From Linanthus parryae (lineage: Eukaryota > Streptophyta > Magnoliopsida > Ericales > Polemoniaceae), in contig JALGPY010000014.1 of NCBI GenBank assembly GCA_023055425.1, positions 1,180,501 through 1,244,500 of the forward strand: a stretch of DNA of 64,000 nucleotides, read 5' to 3'. Every line of letters begins with the position of its first letter. Position 1 is the stretch's first letter. The notes under the pieces are model-generated. The model saw only the letters and a program-made list of their open reading frames with translations. It made no database searches and was not told the DNA's origin. Below are positions 53,726-64,000 of the stretch, piece by piece. The position numbers were made by a program, and so were the translations under genes.

Positions 53726-56700
53726 ATGGACGGTTCCTCTCCGTTTTTCCTTCACAACTCAAACTCACCAGGTATGGTTCTGGTTTCTCAGGTTCTTACT
53801 GGTGACAATTTCAATATTTGGTATAGATCCATGGTTGTTGCCCTTGAGGCCAAAAACAAGCTTGATTTTGTCACTGGCGTTATAAGTGAACCTGATCGTA
53901 CTTCTGAGATGTATTCTTTGTGGAAGCGTTGTGACAGAATGGTTCTCTCTTGGTTGTTGAACTCTGTTAGTAAGGAAATTGGATCTAGTGTAGTCTATTA
54001 TACTACTGCCAAGGACATTTGGTTTGATCTCATTGAGAGGTTCTCTCAGAAGAATTTGCCCAAGGTGTTTCAATTAACTAGTGCTATTGTTAATTTGAAA
54101 CAAGGTAGTATGAGTGCCACTACCTACTTCACAAAGTTGAAGTCTCTATGGGATGAATTGGATAATTACACTCTCAAACCTCAATGTGTTTGTGGTGTTT
54201 TGCATACATGTTCATGTAACATTTTGGGAATGCTCTATAATAAGACTCAGCAGGAGCACATTATGCAGTTTTTGATGGGTTTGAATCCCCAATTTACTTC
54301 AGTTAGAGATCAAATTTTGCTATTGGATCCATTGCCTCCACTAAACAAAGTTTTTGCTAAAATTGTGCAACAAGAGATGCAAAGCTCAATTAGTCATTCT
54401 GATTCATACTCAGTACCTACAATGGCTATGCATTCTGGTTCTCCTACAGTTTTATATTCCTCTTATGGTGGCAATTATTTACAAGGACATCATCCTCATG
54501 AAGGTGGTAACTCCTCTTCTGTTAATTTTGCTAAGCCTAAGGTTACTTGTCATCATTGTGGGGGTAGTGGACATATCAAAGCTAAATGTTGGAAGCTGCA
54601 TGGATATCCACCTAATTTCAAAAACAAACATAAGTCTCAGACTCCTAATGTTGCTGCAAATGTTTCTGTTGTTGATTCTTCATCAGAGAGAGCTGCTTTC
54701 CCTTTTACACAATCTCAATGTCAGCAGATGCTGACTTACATTCAAACTCAGATGCCACAATCTTCTCATGGTAACTCTAGTGACAATGCATCAGTATCTC
54801 CTTCTCATAGTAATCACTCTAATTCTTTGGAAAGTCCCATGCATCAATATGCTAAGAATGATTCTGCATATGGACAGCATTTTATGGGAGGAGTTATTGG
54901 TTATGCTTTTGCCTCACTAGACAATGACAGTATTGGCTATCATAACTGGATCATTGACAGTGGTGCTACAGATCACATGTGCTGTGATTTGAATCTTCTA
55001 GCACAACCAGTCAAAGTCAATGATATTTTTGTTTATTTGCCAAATGGTAAGAAGGTTCAAGTGTCTCATGTTGGCAATGTTCAATTGACAGCTGATTTGC
55101 TGTTGACAGATGTGATGTTTATTCCAGATTTCAAGTTTAATCTGGTTTCTATGACACAGTTGGCTAAGTTGCAACATTGTTTATTTGTTTGTGACAATGA
55201 CAAGTGCCAAATTTTGCTCAAAGATAACAACAAAGTTGTTGGAGAAGGACAAAAGGTTAATGGTCTTTACCTTTTGAAGACAGTTTCTACCTCATCTTCT
55301 GTGGTATGTCACTCTGATTCTGGCTCAAATGTCATGACCTCTAATGAAGTTTGGCATCAAAGATTAGGTCATCTATCTGATGTGAAGCTGAAATGGCTAC
55401 ACAAGGTGATAAATACTCAAGGTGTGATTGATAATTCTCTATGTGATGTTTGCCCACAAGCTAAACAGAAAAAGTTGCCTTTTCCCAGTCTTGGCAAGAA
55501 AGAGACAAAGCCCTTTCTACTCATTCATTGTGATATTTGGGGGCCTTACAAGACACCTACATATGCAGGACATAGATATTTTCTTACACTAGTTGATGAT
55601 GCTAGCAGGATGACTTGGGTTTATCTTTTAGCACACAAATCAGAGGCACAAACTCTTATTCCCCAGTTTTATACAATGGTGGAAACTCAGTTCTCAGCCA
55701 AGATTCAAAAGATTAGAAGTGACAATGCCAAGGAGCTTGCCTTAGTTGATTTCATGTTACACAAAGGGATTATTCATCAACTCAGTTGTGTTGAATCTCA
55801 TGAACAGAACTCAGTGGTTGAGAGGAAACACCAACATCTACTTAATGTTGCTAGATCTTTGAGTTTTCAGTCTTCTTTGCCTTCTAAGTTCTGGGGAGAT
55901 AGTGTTTTAACTGCTGCATATCTCATCAACAGAGTCCCTACTCCAGTTTTGCAGAATAAAACTCTTTATGAATATTTGTTTAATGAAATCCCATATTACA
56001 CAATGTTGAGGGTTTTTGGCTGTTTATGTTACAGTTCTACATTGCTGCAGGGGAGAACCAAGTTTGATCCTAGAGCTACTCCTTGTGTGTTTCTGGGGTA
56101 TGTGTTTGGCATGAAAGGTTATAAACTTTACAATATCAAGGAATGCAGTTTTCATATCTCTAGAAATGTGATATTTCATGAGACTGTTTTTCCTTTTTCC
56201 TCTCCACCATCTACTTTGCCTAACTTTACAGATGATGTAGTTCTCCCTGCTGTATTTGATGAAGACACAAGTTTAAGTTATGGGACATCACTGGAATCTA
56301 CTCTTCCATCTATGGATATTCCCATTTCTGAGCCAAATGCATCTCCTATGATCACACCAGCTGTACCACCAAGAAAGAGTACAAGACAGCACAAGAAGCC
56401 TTCTTATCTGAGTGACTATGTATTGCAGCAGCCCAGATTGATGTCTGCAAATGTGAATCCAGTTATGTTTGATTCATCTCCTAGTCCTACTTCCTTCTAT
56501 TCTCATTTTCTAGCTTCAGTTAATAATCTCTCTGAGCCTCAAAGTTATAAGGAAGCTAGTCAATATTCAGAGTGGGTGCAAGCAATGCAGAAAGAACTTC
56601 ATGCTCTAGAAGTCAATCACACCTGGGATCTGGTGACACTTCCCATTGGCCATGAACCAGTTGGGTGTAAGTGGGTTTATAAGATTAAACTCAAATCTAA

Positions 56701-58092
56701 TGGAGAGGTGGAGAGGTATAAAGCAAGGTTAGTAGCCAAGGGGTACACTCAAACAGAAGGAGTGGACTACACAGAGACTTTTTCTCCAGTAGCAAAATTG
56801 CCCACTGTGAAGTGCTTACTAGCTCTTGCAGCAATCAACAATTGGCATTTGTTACAGCTGGATGTAAACAATGCCTCTTACATGGAGAACTGGAAGAAGA
56901 AGTCTATATGTGTCTTCCTCCAGGTTATACTCCAGATATATCTCATGATCACAATCAAGGGAAGCTAGTTTGTCATCTCAATAAGTCTCTTTATGGGCTT
57001 AAACAAGCTTCAAGACAGTGGTACAGTAAGTTCTCTGCTACTCTCTTGCATCTAGGATTCACTCAATGCAAGTCTGATTACACCCTATTTGTTAAGCATG
57101 CTCCAGCCTCTTTTATCTGTGTCTTGGTCTATGTTGATGACATAGTTTTGGGTGGGAATGACTTAGTTCATTTGAATTCTCTCAAAGACTCTTTGAATTC
57201 TCAATTCCTGCTGAAAGACCTGGGCTTTATTAGATATCTTCTGGGTTTTGAGATTGCTAGAAATGATACTGGAATTAGTTTATGTCAAAGAAAGTTTGCA
57301 CTTGACATTTTGTCTGATTATGGCTACAGCTCATGTAAGCCAGCTAGTGTTCCTATGGATCCCTTGGTGAAGCTATCTGTAGGGGTGGGAGACATATTAT
57401 CAGAAACTGATGTTAAATCTTATAGAACATTGGTTGGCAAGTTGCTTTACTTGTGTAATTCAAGGCCTGATATCTGCTATGCAGTCAATAAGTTGTCTCA
57501 ATTTGTTGCTAAGCCTACTGCAATTCATCTCAAAGCTGCACACCATCTTCTCAGATATGTCAAGAACTCCGCAGCACAAGGGTTATTCTTCTCTAGCTCT
57601 TCCTCTATTCATCTTATTGCTTATGCAGATGCTGATTGGGCAGGATGTTTAGATACCAGAAAATCTACAAGTGGGTATCTTGTCTATATTGGTTCTTCTT
57701 TGGTACATTGGAGGTCTAAGAAACAGAATGTTGTTTCTAGGAGCTCAACTGAATCTGAATACAGGAGCTTGGCTGCAGTTTCATGTGAGATCCAATGGTT
57801 TCTCTATCTTCTTCATGATTTTGGCATTTCTCTTTCTCAAGCTCCAATGGTCTACACTGACAGTAGTTCTGCACTTCAGCTTGCTGCCAACCCTGTTTTC
57901 CATGATAAAACTAAACATATTGGAGTTGACAGTCATTTGGTAAGAGATTTGGTACAAAAAGGTGTCTTTCTTCTTCATTATGTTTCATCCTCTCATCAGC
58001 TAGCAGATATCCTCACCAAGCCTCTCCATCCTGCTGCTTTCAATTATTTACTGTCCAAGTTGGGAGTTAGGTTGATCAACTCCCCAACTTGA
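53726..58092 (+). pseudogene. Copia gag-pol polyprotein, one frameshift
   Basis: ATG at 53726 begins MDGSSPFFLHN and LVSQVLTGDNFNIW, the plant Copia gag start. Then a CCHC knuckle at 54549-54590 (CHHCGGSGHIKAKC), protease IIDSGATDHMCC near 54950, pre-integrase WHQRLGHLSD, integrase from about 55527 (HCDIWGPYKT, VERKHQHLLN), RT (KWVYKIKLKSNGE, ARLVAKGYTQTEGV, YVDDIVL at about 57129) and RNase H (ADADWAGCLDTRKSTSG, SSTESEYRSLA). A one-base loss near 56874 shifts the frame inside RT; the +1 frame carries on to 58092. A second ATG at 53664 is open in another frame and may mean a further N-terminal shift. Domains otherwise intact. Confidence 0.9.
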
Positions 58093-58099
58093 GGGGGGA
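58088..58099 (+). promoter_or_regulatory. Copia polypurine tract
   Basis: TTGAGGGGGGA lies directly before the 3' LTR and primes plus-strand synthesis in this class. Confidence 0.75.
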
Positions 58100-58546
58100 T
58101 CTTGAAGATCTTGAAGATCTTAATATTTGCAGTGGACTAAATTGCAAACTGGTACAAATTGATGACATGAAATCTTGGAACAGCAGCTACCGTAGGATTG
58201 ATGGAGCTCCTTTTATCTCAGCCGTTGGATGATCTCTCTTCCGTTAGATTTGAAAATTAGTCCAACGGCATCGTTTCTTGTAATGTCTATTTAGCCGTTA
58301 ATCCTTTGTTTTAGTTTTAAACTTGTTGCTTATGTGAACGATGTCGTATTAGTCTAGCTGGATGATTATGACTCGATTAGAACACTTGTCATGTTCTGAT
58401 TGGTCTAGTCAATCTAGTTGGCTTATTTTCTGTTTCTCCATGTCAGCTTAGGGATAAAACCCTAGCTTCGTTCCCAATTCTGTATGAATGATTTTCACTT
58501 TGTGAGAATTTTCTTCATCTCTCTGGATTTCTCCATTTCTTTAACA
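58100..58546 (+). repeat. Copia 3' LTR, 447 bp
   Basis: Matches 53109-53555. Differences seen: ACGGCATCG for ACGACATCG, GATGTCG for GATATCG, and TTTAACA for TTCAACA at the end. Confidence 0.85.
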
Positions 58547-61500
58547 ATAAGCAAAGTAATTGGTCAACACTTTGAGCGAGTCATCGTTCAAGGAAAGCAT
58601 TGCAGCAATCGGTTTCTAGGATAGAGAACTAGTGTTTCAACTTTCAATAGGCGGTTATGGGGCTACAACTCCCGACTCGTCAATTGAGATTCAGTACAAA
58701 AATTTTAGATCCTCGTTATCAAGTTGGAAAGTTGGATTAATCACCTCCGTGTTAGATGTTTGTAGAATATATAATTTAAACCATTCCAGTTCACATGTAG
58801 TTCATGAATCACTTTTCTAGTATCTACTTTAAGTCCGGTCTTTTGGTAATTAGCAATCAAGGTTTTTGCAGTACAACACATTAAATAATGACGCTATCTG
58901 TGCTTTCAGCATAAAGAAGAACTTCATAAGTGACTTGACTTGGATCTACGGTAGTTCTATTAATTGACTTTGAGTCATGTTAATGGTCCATCATTTTTTT
59001 AAGTCTTTAATGGTGTCTCAATGATTGATGTGAAGAAAATCACTACTGTGATAACTTACTTGGCCATTTGTAAGTTTTCTTTTACTAAAACTGTTAGCTT
59101 CTTCATAAATTACATGAGAAGAAACTCTAGAGATCTCGTTAGAGTTGACTGTAAATCTTGTAGAATGCAATAACTGAATAGTCATTTTTTTAATTAACGA
59201 ATGAACCTCTGTATGTATATTCAATTGAACAATATGAATGGATTGATTGGGAAACCTTATGTGGGTGCTTTCATCATATAAGTATGGTCTTTTTAGTTAG
59301 AACCCTGCTCCAATTCATTCACTTCTTGATGAAAATAAACATTTTTGACATCATATTTGAAACTCTAGAAATACTTATTTTTCCAGTTCAGAGTTAAAAT
59401 TGACAGGCTCGACTGTAGTTTAGCTAAAGATACTGAATGTTGTAGACGAAAATTATTTAAATGCCTAATATTTGTCATCTTACTGGCCTCCGCATGTTGC
59501 ATCATCTGTTTTTTTGCATTGGTAACTTGGGCTCGATGCTCATAGGCATGGTATACATACCACAGTAGCCTTCATCATCGTCTTTAACATTCGAAAAATT
59601 GTAGTAATACTATGATTGGCCCCTGTTTACTCATACCTTGCCTCTGTTCAAAGGTCATGTACTGGGAGGAAGCTAGGATCGGAAGTGAACAAAGTCCCTA
59701 GCTTTATTTTCGTGCAAAAGAAGTACTAAGGGTGGGATAAGTAGTCAGAGCACCACGACAAACACCTACAACCAAGTAAGGAACTCCTTTCTTCAAGCTG
59801 CACACGTGACATGACATGAATGTGAAACTCTAAGCATCCTTGTGGTGTCCCAGATCATTGGCGGACATATCAATGGCCCTGTTTGGATACCATGGTTTGG
59901 TTAATTCCCACAAAAAGTTAATCAAAACTTAAACCTAAATTTGTAGGACCCACATTCCACTCATTTTTCTACTCACATAAAAGTCAAAATCTCATAACCA
60001 AAACAATTAAATCCAAACATCCACCTGGTTTGGTTAACCAAACTACCCCAACCTTGTTATCCAAACAGGGCCAATGTCTGCGTATTTTAATTACTAAAAC
60101 TCCATTTACTTCCGTTTACTTTATTCATTATCAATTTTAGGGAAAATCAATAATATTTTCTACCTGCATTATGCACCTCATATCTGAGCTTTCGAGACGC
60201 TAACTTGCTTATGTTAGTGGCTTTAGCTATATCTATTTTCTTGCCTATCTGTACATTAAGAAAGGTACCGAGACCTGAACTATCATTGCCTTCTTTCTTA
60301 TCCGTTACCCAGATTCTTTGAATCAATAGATAGATATGCAAGGTTGCTACTTGCTAGCTTGAAGATTATCGTAATCCTGAAATGTGTCTTGAGTTGGTAT
60401 TCGCAACAAAAGTTTTATGTCTTGACGGTCCCTTTTAAATACCTACTGCTTTGGAATTTATTAATTACCATAAAGATTGTAATGATTCTGTTTCTTTACA
60501 TGTGTTTTATGATACATAAATTTTTGCATCTTAACTGATTTATTACAAGAAATATGGGCCGATTTTTTACAACATGTGCATACTTTTTCAATTGGCAGAT
60601 GAATTGGATGGTGCTCCTCAATAAAGCCTCTCAGTGGATGTTGAGCTTGACAAAGGGTAAACGACTGTAAGTATTGCCTCTGGACAGAAAAGCGTCGCGA
60701 GCCATTCTGTTACTAAGAATGATCCTTCCCTATTCACCCGGTAGTCCCCATGGCGAGAGCTTGCTGGAAGAAAGGAACGTTTTGCAACTCAAACTAATGC
60801 CCAATGAGTTGTCAGTAGCTAAAATTCTTGAAATTTGTTTTGCAGATTCTTCCCTAGCTTGTTGAAGACAGTTGTCTTTGTGCCGAGCTTGCAAGGTATG
60901 TATTAGTATAATTCTCTCTGTTTCTTGCACTTGCTAATTGGTTTTATGTTCTATGGTACTCGGGGTTATGCGTTTAGCTGCTGCATTAGTTTTTTCATGT
61001 GTCCTAATATTTCAAGGAATAGCATGCAGGCCATGAATCACACTGTGAAGTCACACAATATCTAATCTACAATTAGGCTTGTAAATTAGGATAACTCAGT
61101 TCCAGATTCAAGAGAAGACCACGAAGTAAATTTTGGCTATTGATTTGGGTTCTTTACTTGTAGCTATTGTTTTGGGTTCTTTATTCAACTATAAACATGA
61201 AGTCAATTTTAGGATCTCCTAGCTCTGGATTTCATAATACAGAGATTGACTGATTTAACTTCTTTTTCTCTGTCGTTTTCTCGCAGGTTCACATTCAACC
61301 TTCTCTTCTGATCCACTTAAAACTAAAGAAACCAATTTTTCCATCAAGTGCAGTGGTTCCAGAAAATTTATGTCCAGCTTTTTATCCATTGTAGTGCATC
61401 TGAGTCTGATGAACACTCTTGTATTTATCTTCTAAGTTATGTAATAGACTAATAGTTTCATGATACTCATTTTTTGTGTGGTAGGTTCAAGAACTCAAAC

Positions 61501-61680
61501 CTTTGCCATTGATGTAAAAAATCAATTTATTCATTTTATTAATAGTCATCATTGTTATTGAATATTACTGCATAACATGTGTGCACACTTTCTAGTGGAA
61601 CATATGTTATGATATAGGTGCAAAAGTTTTCCAATCTCAATAACCAGGAAGCAGTTCTAGAAAAAATATACACACATTCT
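58547..61680. other. CACTA interior, no transposase recognised
   Basis: AT-rich with short ORFs only. Several exon-like stretches have TTTGCAG or TCGCAG before them and GGTATGT after (e.g. about 60846-60895), so degraded or captured exons are possible, but no protein family is visible. Confidence 0.4.
59875..60072. mobile_element. Small TIR MITE, 198 bp, inside the CACTA
   Basis: Termini GGCCCTGTTTGGATA and TATCCAAACAGGGCC are perfect inverted repeats. AAT occurs on both sides. The terminus resembles the Harbinger-like MITE at 44179 (GGCTCTGTTTGG). Confidence 0.75.
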
Positions 61681-62369
61681 TTTTTGTGGCAGGAGATTGT
61701 TTATTATGGCGGGAGGTTATTGCTGCTAAAGAAATTATTTGGCGCCAAATATGACTTTTTGTGGCGGGTGAAAACTGCTGCATCAGCTGCCACAATAACT
61801 TTTTGTGGCGGAAGGGACCCGCCACTGACCTTTTGCGACGGAGGCAGATGAGGCGGGTGGAGAACCGCCACAAGTCCCGCCACAAAAACCTTTTGTGGCG
61901 GTTTTGGATGTATTTGTGGCGGTTTTCGCCCGCCGCAAAAACTATTATTTTTAGTAGTGTTTTTCCCAAGGTAGAAGAACAGAAGGACAAATACGAGCGA
62001 TCGGAGAAATAGCTCGGTGATCTCTTTGACAGCGGTGGAGGCGATCCCGATCTGTATGAGATTTGGCAGATCTGGCGGTTGTATGGGAAGGCTAAAGAGC
62101 ACGAGAAGCTTGTGGCTGAGTTTCTTGACGATGTGAGTTCGTCGGATGGCAGAGAGAGTAAAACGGTGGAGGAGTGGGAGAAAATCATCGCGGTGTGGGG
62201 GGATCGGAGACTGGAGAAACTGAGGAAGATGAACGATTCGATCTCGGAGATGAAGTTCACCGCCGAAAGAATAGTTGGCTCTCAAGAAGAGAAGAAGGAA
62301 AAGGATACCATCGGGTTTTGGACGCTCTTTTTTCTTGTTATTCTTCTTCCTGCAATGTTTCTAGATTGA

Positions 62370-63586
62370 CTGGAACCTCACATGTCGTGAGTGGGTTTGT
62401 GAGTGGAATGGAGCACCACGTAGATTTGTTCTATGAGCACGTAAGAATTGCTTGTTGATTTGGCTTCATCGACGGTTTGTTTGGGGGTTCAAGTTTGGTA
62501 GTATTTGTTAGATTTGGGGGTTTTGATTAGTGATTCAATAGAATACTGTTTTAATTGTTTATATTTGCGCTTATTGACGCTAATAATCTCGTTGACGATT
62601 CATCTAGGGGTTTCCTCGAGTCACAAACCCTAACCAGTAGTACTTCATCAATTTTGTAATTGAATTTAAGCTGGTGTGACGTGAAAGACGGATAAATGTT
62701 TCATGGAGGTCAAGGCTGTGTGTCGTGGCCTTGCCTTGGGTAAATTTAGTAGAATTCGATCGAACGATTGTGTTTTGGTGCAGCGGTGCAAGTGACTTAA
62801 TGGTGCAAGGCTTACCGTGGAAAGGCCAGGCCATGCAGTGAATCCTTCAACAGAAGGTGTACTGACTTGGTGTCGTGCACAACAACAGAATTAGGGTCGT
62901 CCAACCGATTGACTGTGCGGCTTACTATGTGTCGTGTACACCAGTGGTGTCATTCAGCAGCAACAACAGAACGGTGGTCGTGGACCAGATAGCTGGTTAT
63001 TGTCGGTTAATAACAGCGGTGCGGGTATCTGCATTTTAGGATATTCTGATAGTAATTTATAGCAATGCAGTTGACGAAATTCTGATCGTAGTTTACGTTA
63101 TAAGTTGCAATAAAACGACATACATTTTAGTCCACTAGACGTTATCTCATCCCTTTCGTTCATCGCTTTTAAGGCTAACTAAATGAAGATGGACGGCTGA
63201 ACCAATTATATGTGTTTGCTATGGATGATTCTTTCACTAATTACGTTTGAATGAATCATGTTTCAAGTTTTTAACTTCATGTTTGATATTCTTTGATTAA
63301 AGTCTTTCATAGCAAAACTTATTGCAATACAATGTTGACACGGGCTAATTTTGTAGCCTCCTTGTTATGGCCACAACCAGAAGTTGCGATATTGACATTT
63401 GAAACCCGTTTGAGAAAATAAATTTGGTAAACCGATAAAAACTCTCTAAAACATATCTACCAAACAGACTCTTACACGTGTCATCTCCCCATTGAGTCAA
63501 GTCCCACCACTCTCCATTTAGCCCAAATTGGTATCGTCTTCTTCACTCCCTCTCCAACACACATTCCAAGCTCAAACACTGCAAAA
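62370..63586. other. Intergenic between B10 and B11
   Basis: 62370-63140 repeats the B9 3' flank and 63240-63500 repeats 51720-51980. No B-type promoter module precedes B11; instead TCACTCCCTCTCCAACAC leads to its ATG. Confidence 0.55.
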
Positions 63587-64000
63587 ATGGCGAATCGTCT
63601 CATCAACCGCCTCATCCACCGTCGTCACGCACTCCCTTCTCTCCTCCGGCTACTTACTCCGGCAAACAACCTACCGGCGACTTCAATCACTCCTCTCAGG
63701 TACTTTTGCCCTAAAATAAAATCCTCTTTCCTTGTTTCGTTTTCGTTTTCTCTGTATACTTCTCTGATCATGAACTGTTTTGTTTGATTGATTTTATCTA
63801 TCAGCAGAAGCTTCTCGTCGTCGACAGTTCGTCGGAGCAAGGTCGAGAGTAGCTCCGGCGACAGAACCACCGCATCGTTACTTACTCGCATGGTAGATGA
63901 CTGGAAGTTCAATCGAGTCAAGAAGGAAGTGATTGAGGTGCTTGAGGAGATAGAAGACGAGTTGGTGGAGTACAGGCGGCTTCTTAGCCTGAGGAGAAGC
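63587..64000 (+). CDS. Family B protein B11, divergent, cut by window edge
   Basis: Exon 1 is 63587-63699 (MANRLINRLIHRRHALPSLL start), donor CTCAG|GTACTT. The next exon starts at 63805 after TATCAG, phase 2 as in the family, and is still open at 64000: SRSFSSSTVRRSKVESSSG, then RMVDDWKFNRVKKEVIEVLE, EEIEDELVEYRRLLSLRR. It has the two-exon layout, a different promoter and a divergent core, so it may be an older founder-like member. The tail lies outside the window. Confidence 0.6.

Larger units (their letters stand above)
53109..58546 (+). mobile_element. Copia LTR retrotransposon, 5.4 kb
   Basis: Two 447-bp LTRs about 99% identical, a tRNA-Met type primer site directly after the 5' LTR, a gag-pol ORF in Copia order (protease, integrase, RT, RNase H) and a polypurine tract before the 3' LTR. 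Recently inserted in the CACTA element. Flanking pentamers (TTGTA, ATAAG) do not match, so the target duplication is missing or changed. Confidence 0.9.
52705..61959. mobile_element. CACTA (En/Spm-type) element, 9.3 kb, with nested Copia
   Basis: Left end CACTACTAGAATAAGTGCTA and right end ATTATTTTTAGTAGTG are inverted. A 3-bp duplication TTT flanks it (52702-52704, 61960-61962). Subterminal repeats of GTGGCGG/CCGCCAC and GCGGC crowd the right 280 bp (61690-61945), as expected for transposase binding sites. Minus the Copia insert it is about 3.8 kb. No transposase is recognised, so it is probably non-autonomous. Confidence 0.85.
52401..62369 (+). pseudogene. Family B copy B10, split by a CACTA element
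   Basis: Exon 1 is 52401-52495 (MSNRFVHRLLQGRRALSS start). The second exon begins at 52589 (SNAFTSSTAGDGRR) and runs to 52704, where the CACTA element starts. The gene resumes at 61963. Across the insertion the reading frame matches (codons for ...SEEV then FPKVEEQKDK). An in-frame TAG at 62010-62012 follows. The rest is clean: WQIWRLYGKAKEHEKL, ESKTVEEWEKIIAVWGD, LRKMNDSISEMKFTAERI and the tail FWTLFFLVILLPAMFLD, close to B9. This is a two-exon type, like B9 and B11. It is inactive because of the insert and the stop. Confidence 0.8.

Noticed and set aside
1..64000. CRISPR array, bacterial defence system or phage genes
   Set aside because: Repeats here are LTRs, MITEs and gene duplicates; introns and plant retroelements show a nuclear plant genome.

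Overview
The window is nuclear DNA of a flowering plant, most likely a eudicot. The evidence is short intron-bearing genes with GT...AG introns, CT-rich leaders, plant-type LINEs carrying an RNase H domain, a plant Copia element, CACTA, hAT, Mutator-like and Harbinger-like elements, and many Stowaway MITEs. I cannot name the species. There is no operon, CRISPR array, or recognisable tRNA or rRNA.

The host content is three families of small proteins, called A, B and C here. Each has a basic, Arg/Ser-rich N-terminus that looks like an organelle presequence, followed by a helical, charged segment and one hydrophobic segment. I recognise none of them by name. Family A (about 88 aa) occupies 1.3-8 kb: two intact copies (4264-4613, 7590-7936), a broken copy fused to a LINE tail (1370-1868) and an exon fragment (5041-5199). 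Family C (176 aa) has one intact gene (9993-10622) and a decayed 3' copy (about 29876-30235). Family B is a tandem array from 18.4 kb to beyond the right edge. It has five near-standard copies (18385, 30733, 34447, 39413, 42932), a shrunken copy (28400), a two-copy fusion (48573-50083), a promoter-linked relic (37130), a copy split by a 9.3-kb transposon (52401-62369), and a divergent copy cut by the window edge (63587). Intergenic DNA is duplicated along with the genes, including a conserved promoter module about 80-160 bp upstream of most B copies.

Mobile DNA fills more than half of the window and is deeply nested. A nearly intact LINE (10856-17300) sits behind gene C with a perfect 15-bp target duplication. 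A second LINE (22022-27705, minus strand, one frameshift) lies inside an hAT element (20927-27870). The empty site of that hAT survives in a paralogous stretch at 38.9 kb. A CACTA element (52705-61959) interrupts a B gene and itself holds a young Copia element (53109-58546) whose LTRs differ at only three positions that I counted. Smaller elements include a second hAT in an intron (39884-40774), a solo LTR in an intron (34814-35147), an hAT-like element carrying gene-like GC-rich sequence (45354-46357), a Mutator-like element with about 100-bp TIRs (46476-48407), three to five Harbinger-like MITEs, and a Stowaway family whose best copies are all 258-260 bp.

The most interesting part is the B array. 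Its paralogs show exon duplication inside the presequence, in-frame loss of the helical core, domain doubling by gene fusion, and repeated transposon hits next to a shared promoter. This is the pattern of a fast birth-and-death family of presumed organelle membrane proteins.
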